Of a stretch of 64,000 nt of DNA, positions 47,369-58,075 are shown one piece after another. The position numbers were made by a program, and so were the translations under genes. The stretch's first letter is position 1. Every line of letters begins with the position of its first letter. Origin of the DNA: Angiostrongylus vasorum. Taxonomy: Eukaryota > Nematoda > Chromadorea > Rhabditida > Metastrongylidae. The notes below the pieces were generated by a model. That model had not been told where the DNA came from. It searched no databases and was given only the letters and a program-made list of their open reading frames with translations. The DNA is taken from assembly GCA_018806985.1 (NCBI GenBank), contig JADANN010000443.1, forward strand, positions 3,904,667 to 3,968,666. Direction: 5' to 3'.

Positions 47369-50300
47369 ATGTACACGGAAGAAGACTTGGAGAAATTTCG
47401 TGGTCCCACATTTGACGCGTTGGTTGAATTTGCGGCCACGAAAAAGCATTCACTGATTCGAGAGGTAGGCACTTTCAAATATGTTGGCCGAGAACTTAAT
47501 AAATCTCGTCGTCATGTATCATAGGTTTTGAAGGAGCTGTTAATAAAACTTGTGGGGATTGACGAACCTGATATTTAATCCGTAAATATATCAACTAATT
47601 ATGCCGAGGTTTATAGAAAGTCGGTCTTTTGACCTGTTTTTGTTTTTAATTGCACCAGTCTTTCGCTGAGAAACATTTCTGATTCATAACCACAGGAGCT
47701 ATAGGTCAATAGAAGGGCTGAAATGCCAAACGAAGTACACACATGGTGTGGTGGTGAACGCGTTAGCCCCAGGAAAGGGTAATAGCGTGTTTGGTCCCCA
47801 CCGCAGACACCAGCGGTCCGGAGCTTCGCAGATATCTCAGCATCATTATGGTTATGTTTCACATAATACCCTCAAAGAAGAATAGACAGTAACTAAAGAA
47901 TGACGATGCTTGATTTAGTTTAATAAAAACAGCAACGTGATACGGAAATCGTGTCTAGGTGGAACTTCGTACACCGGCCGAACTATCAGCGATCGTTGTC
48001 GGAGTGTCAGTCTATGAAGTTCTGACGGAAATGCCTGAGAAAACTACTGTTGTAAGTGCTCAATGTTTCTGTGAATCGTCGTATCTAGAAGCCATGTGGA
48101 AACGAAGTTATTTTCGACTTGTCTTTTACTTTTTTTTTCTCTCTGAAGCCGAAAAACAGTCGCAAAGAAGCAATCCCAGGTTCTAACTACAACTATTCAT
48201 CTAACATCGTTTGTCCGAGAGGAGGTTTTCACCTCCTTTCACTGGATTCCGAGATAGTGTCTTGAACAATGAAAGTGTTGTAGCTAGTAATCTTAATTTT
48301 TTGAGACCTAATTAATGTAAATTCCATAGTACGTCTTTAATAAATGGTCGTTGAATTCATTGCTTTCTCGGAGGACTGTGAATGTGTATTGGTTTTGAGT
48401 CTAAATTTCAGTTACATCAAGCCATGGAAATAATGAAACGAAGGCAATCAAAGATGAAGAATGACAAAGTGTTATCGTGGATGAATGCGAATTTGCCTTC
48501 AAGAGTGTGAGTTTAGTATACTTGAAAAGCACCAGTCACATTGCCAACATTTCTTACGCACTGAACCATGGAGGCCCTTGCTCTGCGTTTTTTCTCAGCT
48601 AGTTTTCTACCTAACGCTGCTATCAGCAATCACCCGTCAGCGAAGTTAATCTGGGGAGCGCAAATCAGCATTAAACACGGTTAATTAATATCATTATGTT
48701 GTAGTTGTAATGTTCCTTATCTCTAGACTGACACCAGTGATGAACAAACGTTCCATGCGAAATATGGATATGCGAATGTTTCTGGCTCGCTATCCGTTAA
48801 CTGTGTTGCCGGCTTCAGTTTTCAAACCGTTCATGGCTAGTGTAAAGAAGTTCCTTCTCGTACATTTGTTCAAATTTCGAACGGACAATCTGCTTTATAC
48901 ACAACCTCCGGAATTCCCTTCCGAAGATCAGCTGCGTGAGTTTCGGATCTGCACATCTTAAAAGTTCGGGATTTTCATTCTAAACATAGTCCTTTTGGTT
49001 TGTGACTGTTATTCTGCTCTTATCAGAATATGATGCGAGATACTCCATGAGATTTTAAAAATTCCATCCTGTATTGCAGTTACTTTCAGCTCAATTTATC
49101 ACTGTCATTGGAACTATGAGACAACTAGAAAGAAATTATCCTCACCTGGCTCGTACGGTACACGAAATGATCGTTAACATCACGCATTTCACTATTACGT
49201 ATTGCCTGGATTGGATTTGTGAGGTGCTTATTTTGAGCTGTGACAGAAATGGGTTCGTGACGTATAGCTACCCCACGGTTAAACGGTCTTCTGAAGAGGT
49301 AACGTTGATTTTTTGTCGTTATTTCTTTCTCTTAAACGTTACATAGGTCGTATTAGCATTTCGATTAATTGAGCTTTGACGAAAGCCTCTAGCGTACAGC
49401 ATTCCTGGGCAGATATACTGGATACAGCTCTCGCGGATCCTAATCTACCAGCTCACTATAAAACGATGATTCGTTGTTTGGTTGCCAGTAACAGAGACTT
49501 GAGGAACGTTCTCGCTGTAATGAAGTCTCAAAAGCCATAACATGTTGACGTCGTGCACCGTATTACTTGAAAAGGGCGCTGATAATATAGGCAGTATTGC
49601 ACAGATGTTTCTACTCATTCACGTTTCTAGAAAAGCATGGATTTCATGTTGTGATATTGTGACGTACACATCTTCAAGAATTTTAAGTCTCACCACTTAA
49701 GTTAATCACATGGATCCTTAATGTTATAATGTCCAATGCTTCTTATCGAATTTTTGGTAGAGAAACAAATTAAGGGATCTGCTTGTTACATGGTCTATAA
49801 TGTGAGAGACAATCATTGTTTTCAAGTCATGTCACTTATCAACAACGTTTTGCGCTCAGAACGACTTTTATACGTATTATACGTACAGTGTATAGTATAA
49901 CCCTTGCAAAGTTCAAGGAGTATTTCAGACTGGTAAGCGGAATAAAGAAACCGCGGAATCTTTAGAAAGTGATCCAGAAATCTCCAAGAAACAGAAAGAG
50001 GAGGCGGATGGGCCCGAACAGCAGGATGAAAATTCACGCTGTTTAGAGATGGTATGTTGTGTCTTTAATCTCCAGTAGGTATTTGATTTAAAACTAGTTG
50101 GCAATGGATCTTATAACTATTCCTTAATATTTAGGATGTCGAATCTCCAAATTCTTGTGTTTTAAGTGAGGGAGAACCGAAGATAACTGATGAAAAGCGT
50201 GATAACGAAGAGGTGAGCATGCTACATCGTATTGGTGATCGTCTATGTTATCTTACTGACGTCATGTTATTTTGTAAGTGATAAAGTGAAGAACTAAACA

Positions 50301-50859
50301 ATGTGTATGGTCAAATTGATGGGGGGTACTTTCGATTTGCAGCTGTCTAACAGGTTGTGGTGAACAAGCGAAAAAGAACTAGAAAGATTTTGTTGATCTA
50401 TCTCTCCTACAATGTCCATTCAACAGTGTTACTAGTTAAATTCAATGAATTCACTTCAAGTTTGGTTTAGTTCAGTGAATCTACACAACCTTTTGTTGGC
50501 TGTGTGATCCTGTTTATTTGCAAGCCCTTTACGTCGAAGTTGAATTTGTTTTTTATTTATAGGCACTGGAAACCGATTGTCCATCAACTAGTGACTTACC
50601 GATAACAACAGATCAGGAGACATCTCTTACGGATGCAGATACACAGCCTGCATCATCGCAAGCACCGGAAGGTTCACCTTGTGGTGGTGAACCTTTGACG
50701 AAAGCGTCTACCGTACAACATTCCTGGGCAGATATGCTGGATACAGCTCTCTCGGATCCTAATCTACCAGCTCACTATAAAACGATGATTCGTTGTTTGG
50801 TTGCCAGTAACAGAGACTTGAGGAACGTTCTCGCTATAATGAAGTCTCAAAAGCCATAA
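47369..50859 (+). CDS. unrecognised nematode protein, paralog 1, 8 exons, 399 codons
   Basis: Exons: 47369-47464, 47959-48051, 48412-48506, 48727-48935, 49090-49298, 49929-50051, 50135-50212, 50563-50859. They total 1200 bp including TAA, and all phases join. The family is not recognised. The first five exons form one conserved part, with EKFRGPTFDALVEFAA, ELSAIVVGVSVYEVL, MRMFLARYPLTVLPASVF and EMIVNITHFTITYCLDWI. They look mostly helical, with no signal peptide. Exons 6-7 are an acidic, probably disordered linker (KKQKEEADGPEQQDENS). Exon 8 ends in a second conserved block (SWADMLDTALSDPNLP, then YKTMI and a final MKSQKP). The start is the first ATG after a splice acceptor 8 bases upstream. 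Intron 1 holds a SINE. Intron 5 holds a partial copy of exon 8. The same architecture is repeated in the paralog at 58076, so the model supports itself by comparison. Confidence 0.9.
47690..47890 (+). repeat. SINE family 2 copy in intron 1 of paralog 1
   Basis: Body GGTGTGGTGGTGAACGCGTT, CCCACCGCAGACACCAGCGG and the end CACATAATACCCTC. It is absent from the matching intron of paralog 2, so it inserted after the duplication or was lost there. Confidence 0.7.
48560..48690 (-). repeat. SINE family 2 head fragment in intron 3 of paralog 1
   Basis: Matches the 32210-32300 end of the full copy (GAGGCCCTTGCTCTGCGTTT, GCAATCACCCGTCAGCG). The rest of the element is absent. Confidence 0.6.
49374..49595 (+). 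pseudogene. partial duplicate of the terminal exon inside intron 5 of paralog 1
   Basis: This 222-bp block aligns without gaps to 50693-50914, with seven mismatches by hand count. It covers the last 55 codons of exon 8, the stop and 55 bases of 3' UTR. The copy keeps an open frame (two silent and four conservative amino-acid changes, for example SWADILDTALADPNLP). It does not start at an exon edge, and no nearby AG gives an acceptor in phase with the end of exon 5 (phase 0). It is therefore probably not translated as an alternative ending. It looks like a recent short tandem duplication or a gene-conversion product. Confidence 0.9.
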
Positions 50860-51299
50860 CATGTTGACGTCGTGCACCGTATTACTTGAAAAGGGCGCTG
50901 TTAATATAGGCAGTTATTGAAGTTATGGCGTAAATTCTTCTTCACAGTAATGCTTGTGGTGTCTCTTCTTCGTTTGTTTGTTCTTCTTTGTTCTTTCTTT
51001 GTTCATTATTATTACTCGCTCCATAACTGTTCACAAGCGATTGTTTTTTGAATATGGGCATAAAATCTGAAGTCTGTTACTTAACTTTGTTGAGGTTTAT
51101 TTTTTGCCAATAATACTTCAGTCTCGATAAAAATCATTGTTCACTTATAGCTCAAAGAAGTACTTTAATTGAGTTCATTTTGGTATTTTTGTGTATGTTC
51201 ACAACTGAAGTATTTGTTGAATGACCGTCGTTCGTTTCTATCCAAACAGGAATGTTTTCAACACATACCTAAGATGTGCCAGTGTTTTTTACTATGTAC

Positions 51300-51440
51300 G
51301 TGAGCGCACGTACAGGGGCCGCGTTTGGCGTAGGATCGATCACGGCTCGCCGGGATGACCAAATCCACCCATCTCCCCGAGAGCGGCAAAGTGGTACCAG
51401 AGTTGTCCGGCAAGGTAACAGCACTGGCTCGAAAGTTTTA
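51300..51440 (+). repeat. SINE family 1 fragment
   Basis: Keeps a B-box-like GGATCGATCACGG, then CGGCAAAGTGGTACCAGAGT and GTAACAGCACTGGCTCGA, ending in an A-rich run. Confidence 0.6.
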
Positions 51441-51819
51441 CAAGAAAAAAAAGGAACGGCAGCACTGGCCTGTCATTTTTTTTCTTTGTGAATGTATAAA
51501 TGATTTTTTACGATGCATCTGGGGCGGACGGGGCTGATGGCATGTTTTATGCTTGGGTCATCTTTCCGATCCTGCTAATCGCACGAACGTTTTTGCAGTG
51601 TCTTTGTGGCAAATCGGTACCTTCTTTACGATGACATGTCGTTTGAAAAGTTACGATGGACCCGGCGAGAAAGGTTGTTTTATACTCATTGTGATTTGCT
51701 GGTGCAGCGATTTCTCTGTCTCTTATGCAGGTGGTGTAACACAGACCATTACTAGTGAGGAAAGTACTAAGATACTGCTGTTGCAAGTGAACATAGGATT
51801 TCAACATTTGAGAAGATGT

Positions 51820-51990
51820 CACGGCAAGATGGTCTGAGTTCTTCACGAAGAACCTAGAAGATATGATGCTGGACGAGTCCCCTAGAGCGAGCAGAACCCA
51901 CTGGGCTACTCTTGCACTCGACAGGAAAAAAATGGAAGATTTACTAGCGCCCGCTCGAGTCACTCGACGATCAACGGTACTACAGGTGAT
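51820..51990 (+). mobile_element. RTE LINE 3'-terminal fragment
   Basis: This encodes the last part of the RTE polyprotein (TRWSEFFTKNLED if one frame change is allowed, then SRASRTHWATLALDRKKM). It is followed by a short tail (GATACAGGTGGTACAGAT). It is head to head with the larger minus-strand LINE that starts just to the right. Confidence 0.65.
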
Positions 51991-52084
51991 ACAGGTGGTA
52001 CAGATCACGGCAAAATAGTATGAAATGAAGGAGACGTAATGGTGTCCTTGTAATCTGCAAAAGGACCAGGCGTTCACAACTTTC

Positions 52085-52300
52085 ACACTGACCGAGGCCT
52101 TTGCTTTGCCTTCCTCTCAGACAGTTTCTTATTTTCACGGTGCTATCAGCACTCATCCGTCGACGGTAATTTGTGTGGTGGGTGGATAGTCGGTGAGCCA
52201 CAGAAATGTATAGTCGAGTGTTCGAAGCCCACCTGCGATTCTGCGTCTTGCTCACATCTCAGTATCGTGTAGCTGTATTTCATATATTCCAGGAACAGTT
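52085..52300 (+). repeat. SINE family 2 copy
   Basis: GAGGCCTTTGCTTTGCCTTC near the start, then CTATCAGCACTCATCCGTC, GGGTGGATAGTCGGTGAGCC, the B-box-like GTGTTCGAAGCCC and CACATCTCAGTATCGTG. Part of the leading block appears inverted relative to the body. Confidence 0.5.
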
Positions 52301-52499
52301 GAATTTTCAATTGTAAAAAAAACTGGACCACGAACATGTCCGTGAATGCAATTGCAAGAAAAAAGTAAATTTTTAAACTACATAGAAGGTTCTAGTGTTT
52401 TGTCCTGATAACAACGTCTTTGTTGTTTTTCATTCATCGTGTTGACTTCCCTTCACACGTGGATTTTGAAAAAGAAGTACTGATGTTGTAAGAACTATC

Positions 52500-55100
52500 A
52501 CTCGTATCACCTGTCATTTTGATCGTCGAGTGACTCGGGTGGGCGACAGTAAACTTCTCCCTATTGCGTGGAAGAGTAGCGCACTGGGTTCAGAACGCTC
52601 TAGGGACCCGCTGAGCATCATATCTATCTTCTAAAGTTTTCATGAAGAACTGCGATCATCGCATTGGTGGTCTTCTTGCAGTACGTTTGACATCCCTGGG
52701 AATCCAGTTACTTACGGCGCTTGTCCATCGGTTGTCGTTCATGCTTATTACGTTTTCTGCACTCTATCTTCGACAATTTGTCACATGGAAAGGCGTCTTT
52801 GATTTTCGATCATTGATGTAGATGGAATCTGGATCCCTTCCCTCACATGTGTGACATGGGTACTCTTAGCATAGTCGTTTTGATTGCTCGTTCTATAAGG
52901 CTGAGTGACCTTGACCTTCTTACGCAGCGACTGTTTCTGACGCATACGTTAAGGCAGGAAAAAATAGTGAAGCGAAAAGGTGGGCATGGAGTCGGGCGTT
53001 CTTTTTTCTCTTCAGTACCTCCTCGATGTTGTTGAAAGCTCCCCAAGCCCCTTGCTTCATCCTGCTGAACTCTAGAACTCAGTTGTCCATCATGTTTATT
53101 TCACGACCTGACAGACATAGATGGAACATTCGGAGATAATCGTACTGTTGAGCAGTAATGGGGCATACACTCTTCCTCAGGAACATTGTTTTTGTTGTAT
53201 TTAGTCGAAGACCAATCCTGCACCTGCGTTATCTAAGTCCGTAAGCGTTCATCACCCCTAGCTAATGCTTGCTGCTCTAGGAACGATGTCATCAGCAAAG
53301 CGAAGATGCTACAATGGTCCACCATCGATTTTCACTCCCATGTTATCCCATTCCAATGTTCACGTGACGTTCTCGAGAGTGGCGGTAAATAATTTTTTTG
53401 GGATGGTATCGCTTTTGCCTAACACCTCTTTTCACGTCGATCTTAATATCGTTGTACAGTGGTGATATCTTGGTTGTGAAATTTTTATACAGCTCGCGAA
53501 GAATCTTTATACACTGAGTAGAGACTCCCTGGCTGTCTAGGACTTCCATGACTGCTTGTATCTCAGTTGAGTCAAAAGCCTTTAAATTGATGAAAGTGAG
53601 ACAGAGTGGTCTCTTGCAGTTCCCGCTATTTCACCAAGTCCTGTTGTCGTGTGGATGTGATCCATCACACTGAATGCTTTTTAAACCATGGTTGCTCGTC
53701 TGGCTGTGTCTCACCCACTGTCAATCCTATTTAGGATGATTAGAAAGAAGATTTTTGTAGACAACGGGCAGCAAGAAGGTTTACCGATAGTTGTCGATAT
53801 CGTGGAAGTTGCCATTCAACTATAATACAGTTTTCCTGGTTTTACATTAAATAGGAAGCTTGCATTCTGACAAGTAACATTTGGAGAGTGTAACCAGGGC
53901 GTTTATGAGGCCTAGCGGAAGGTTCGAGTTCTGCTCCTATCCAGTCCGGACAGGTATTATTCGATTCTTCATCGACGAATAGCATCTCGGATTTCGGAAG
54001 GAAGAACTTGTGGGACGACATATTTATCGTTCATTATTTCGTATTAGGGCAGGAGGGTGTGGCTACTGAAGAGATCCATGTAGTAATCGTGAACGATTTT
54101 CCCTATCGCATTTCTGGAAGCTGTAACCGTTCCCCCCTGAGTGCCTGAATGCAGTCATCTTTGTTTTGTAATTGGCGAAGTTTCGATGAGCTTTGCAAAT
54201 GCTTTTCCAGCCTCTGCAGCTTCGACCATGACTGTTGCTATTCTTTCCTTAGGTTTTACGCCTTTACGCATTGTTCTGCAAGCCTCGACGTCAACGATCG
54301 GTTGCCAATGGCTCGGCGAGCCCCCGTTGAAGTATCGGCTCAAATACTTCTGGAGACAGACTTGTCTTGGTGACTTTCAAACTCTCAGCTTTCATAGCGC
54401 TAACGTGAAGATATTAAATGGGCCGACTGCATCGATGTAGTCAAGAACGGCGTCTTCCCAAGAGGCGACTAATGAACTGAGTGAATCTTAGTTAATGGTA
54501 GCTTTGAAATCTCGTTTTCTGAACTTAGTGGCTTTTTCTCCCTTCTGCGACAAATGGAATCCTTCGCGAAGGTGGCCATGGTCTGATTCCATATAGAATT
54601 TTGGGACAACAGCAACACTGATTAAGCAAAGCCTTCGATTAACTATAATGTGGTCTATTTCGTTATGGTATTCTCTATGGGTCCATCATTGAGAGTGAGG
54701 CTTCTAGAATTATGAGTTACCATGAATGCTCCTGGTCATCGTGATAAACTCAAGCAGCAGCTCACCTTGCATGTTCCATTCTAATCCGTTGCTCCCAATG
54801 TGGCGCATTTCAGACAATCTTCTAGTTCCAATCTTAATGTTAAATTCTCCAATGATAACCGTAAGGAATGTATGGTCTTCTCTGTAGAACATCCCTAAAC
54901 TCTACACAGAGCGGCTCGACTTCGTCTTCGTCAAAGCTCTGTGCCGCTGTGTAGACGACGATAATTGTCTTCATACTTCTTCAATCGTACACGTTCCATT
55001 CGGGTTTTTCGAATGAATCGATAAGGTCCCGTATTGAGGACTCAGATCCAAGTAAGCATACATTGTGGGTACAGATCGTTACTTTACTCTTTTGCTATTT
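52500..55100 (-). mobile_element. near full-length but decayed RTE-type LINE
   Basis: Read on the minus strand, a degenerate endonuclease lies at about 54990-54700 (FYREDHTFLTVIIGEFNIKI). A linker with a repeated Ala-rich segment lies near 54343-54155. Reverse transcriptase fragments lie near 53549-53343 (ELYKNFTTKISPLYNDIK, DVKRGVRQK). The C-terminal end lies near 52620-52500. Frame changes and stops are frequent. Sequence out to about 55620 may be its 5' untranslated part. It separates the two tandem paralogs and is in the opposite orientation to them. Confidence 0.75.
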
Positions 55101-56039
55101 AGACAGCCCAAAATGACCCAGAGACTTTAGCGGCGTGTCCATACTCGTTCTACTCAATGCTGCCATGCCACATCGGGAGCTCTTTCGTGGTCAGGGAAAA
55201 GAAGCGAGTTCACCTTACTGCATTTAACATTTGGTACCCACATATAGCTTGCCGAGCTGTGAACATAGAGAGCGGGTGAAAAAAACTCACAGATAGATTG
55301 GCACTCGCCCAGAATAGGCGAGGAGGTTATTTGTTGGAGGAGATTCCTAACCGCCTCATTTGCACTTTCCAGTCACATGATTCCGGAGTTTTGGACGAAT
55401 GAACTCGCAAGCATGCATGAATGTCTTAGTAAACACAGAAGGCATGTGCAAATCGGCGCAGCAGAAACAGGAAGTCCATCGCCTGGATTCACCTATGTCT
55501 CAGGGAAGCAAAGGTGGCTTTTGATCCGCGATTAACCCCCTTATTCGCCACATGGGGCTGCACCATAGTGCCTCGTCACTAACCAGCATGAGATCCCTCT
55601 ATGAGAGAGGTGTGGTTTTTTTTGTTCTCGACGAGAGGTAAGAACTGTATTATCAGCAAATCAAAGATGGTATAGTTACCTTGAATATAGCAGCGCTGTT
55701 TGTCCACTAATGACATCTTCTCTCCCAACACAGAGTTGAATACAAATTCAACATATGGTCTTTTTGAGTTTATTAAAGTGATATCAAACTGTCTCTTGTA
55801 CTAGCGATAACAACTGTTTTATGAGTCTTGCTGAGGGTGATGCGAGTGAAGGGCTTGTAAATGGCAAACACTGCAGAGTGGCAGTAGTAACCTTTACGGA
55901 AAAAGTCGCAGTAGAAATCTTAGATGACCTTCTCTTTTGTTTTCTGAAAATAATGTGATCTTTTAATAAATTTAAATTTAATGATCTTTTAATGAGAAAA
56001 TCCTTTTAAACGCTGAAAACCAACTATACCAGTTTTTTA

Positions 56040-56280
56040 ATTGGCGAGTTCCGTTTCGGCAAGCGTTTTCAATGTTCTTACCACACTCTGCAGCTTCAGT
56101 CATCATGGTTGTCCTTCGCTTTTCATAATCGTATCGCCTTTCTGCAGAGTTTTGCATTTCTGGACATATGTTAGCTATTGTCTACGTATCGTGCGATTCT
56201 ACGTTCGTCTATCAGCTAGAGGGTTTCTGGAGCCGGACATCTACTGGTGATTCAAACTCCTGGCTTTCGTAGCTCGTAGG
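56040..56280 (-). mobile_element. second RTE LINE internal fragment
   Basis: Clear nucleotide similarity to 54175-54400, the linker after the endonuclease. Both contain CTCTGCAGCTTC followed at the same spacing by a block ending in CTTTCATAG/CTTTCGTAG. It is a separate insertion or a rearranged piece of the neighbouring LINE. Confidence 0.55.
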
Positions 56281-56417
56281 CTATGCTGGGTAGGACACGT
56301 ATTTCATTGGTGTTGTGAATAACGGTATTTTCCTCGAAAGCGGCTAAAGATCTCCACACGTCCCAGTTTACGAGGCGATTTTTGTAGGTTTTTTTTCTTT
56401 TTTTTTGCAAAAAAAAA

Positions 56418-56526
56418 GTTTGGTACCAATTTCCCGACACTGGAGAATGAAGGGATTAGTGAGCCTGGGGATCGATCCCATGTGTATTGCAGGGCTCTTC
56501 CGACCACTGCGATACACGCGTCCCTA
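56418..56526 (-). repeat. SINE family 1 head and partial core
   Basis: Plus strand TTTGGTACCAATTTCCCGAC, then GGGGATCGATCCCATGTG (B box) and CCACTGCGATACACGCGTC. An A-run at 56406-56417 replaces the rest. Confidence 0.65.
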
Positions 56527-57169
56527 GTGCAATGACAGTGATGGAAATGTGATAGCAATTTCTTGATTGAAGAATTAAGTAATGATCCGTACGGCTTTTA
56601 AATCTATCGACAAACCTGTTCGATCGAGTCTTCTCAAATTTTCCATTCGTGTAGGGTAAAGATTTCGTCCAAAATGCTTTCGTCACCTCATCGATGATAT
56701 GATCGATCTCCGCATGAGTTGTGCCATAAGACGATTTGCATGTTCAACGACGGTTGTACTTCATCATTTCAAAGACACAATATCCAAGGAAGAAACCTGC
56801 TGTTTACAGGAGCACACAGAAAGGGTTGCACATTCATTTTGGTCTACTGCTATTAAATTTCCGATTCATTATTCACAGTCACTGACTGGCCTTTCTAAAT
56901 CTGGCTGGGAAGTCGCCGAAATCAAATCTGCAGAAGCAAACTTCATTGTGAATAATTTCCTTTTTACTGATAATAAAAGGCGTCTAACTCACTCGAGTCT
57001 GGTGCACAGGTTGATGAGTATCAAATGACAATTCAGATATTCTTTTTAGGCGAGGGTGAAGACAAAAAGTGACAAAGGCGGATGGAAGGATTTAATGAAC
57101 ACAAGTGACGGATAACGGATTACTGTGAGACAAATGCTATGCTACCAACATTTCTGGCGGAAAAATTAG

Positions 57170-57430
57170 GAGCACGTGTAGGAAAGTGGTTAGAGGTGCT
57201 CTGTAACGCATATATCGTCATTCGTTCGACTCCGCGCCCCATTTCCTAGACGCACAAAGCCTTCCGTCCTACCGGGGTTGGCAAATTGGTACCGAACTTG
57301 TCTGGGAGGATAGCAGCATTAGCTAGATACATTGGCAGGCCACTGCGAGCATTAGGGCAGGTACGCACTCAGCGACCTCCAACAATGCCTGATGAATCGA
57401 TTGCATGGCGAACCCACACGTATTGACGCG
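57170..57430 (+). repeat. SINE family 1 copy
   Basis: GAGCACGTGTAGGAAAGTGG (A box), TCATTCGTTCGACTCCGC (B box), GGGGTTGGCAAATTGGTACC core and a tail to about 57430. It lies just upstream of paralog 2. Confidence 0.75.
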
Positions 57431-58051
57431 ATTTTTTCGCTCTATCTCAGCCTTTTTGGTTTTTTCCTTCTAAATGGCAATTATGTGGACCTCTCACTTT
57501 GATATACTTCCAATTACGTCCTATGCGGTTTCGCCTTTCACCGCTTATCCACCTGATAACATCATAGACAGGGAAGCCCAATATCGAGGGTAGCGAGGTT
57601 GTTTTATTGCTGGTCAGGCAATTTGTTATTCTTCAGCTGCGATTGTCAGCCGACCGTTTGATACGTATTGATGTATAGGGCTGAATATTAATGCGGACAT
57701 AGATAAAAAAATCGATACGCTTTCGAGGACGATATAGGAAATCGAATCCGTGTAGAGCTATAGTGAATTTTGCTACGTCAGAAATGGCGAAGAATGTTAG
57801 GGACTGAATTCGATAGATAGCAATCAACAGCTTCTCGTACATCCTACTGACCGAATGTCATTCATGAGCAGAAAATCAGCAAATCTGATTTTGAATTCCA
57901 TCAGCTTAGAAGTTTGCCGCTAGGATGGGATACTGTAGTGGCAACATGGTGCAATGGCGGCAATTGTCTTGTTTTCGACGCCATTCGCTCTACCTTATCA
58001 TTTTGCTCGTCGTGTGTGTGCTCAGCATGTTATACATACCAAGGCATTGTT

Positions 58052-58067
58052 ATTGTGGTTATTTCAG
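58052..58067 (+). promoter_or_regulatory. probable spliced-leader acceptor of paralog 2
   Basis: TGTGGTTATTTCAG ends 8 bases before the ATG at 58076. It is a strong TTTCAG acceptor with no upstream coding exon recognised. Confidence 0.6.
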
Positions 58068-58075
58068 ATTAAGCC

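Noticed and set aside
49374..49595. Duplicate exon as an alternative last exon of paralog 1
   Set aside because: The preceding exon ends in phase 0 and every nearby AG would put the copy out of frame. Kept as a duplication finding instead.
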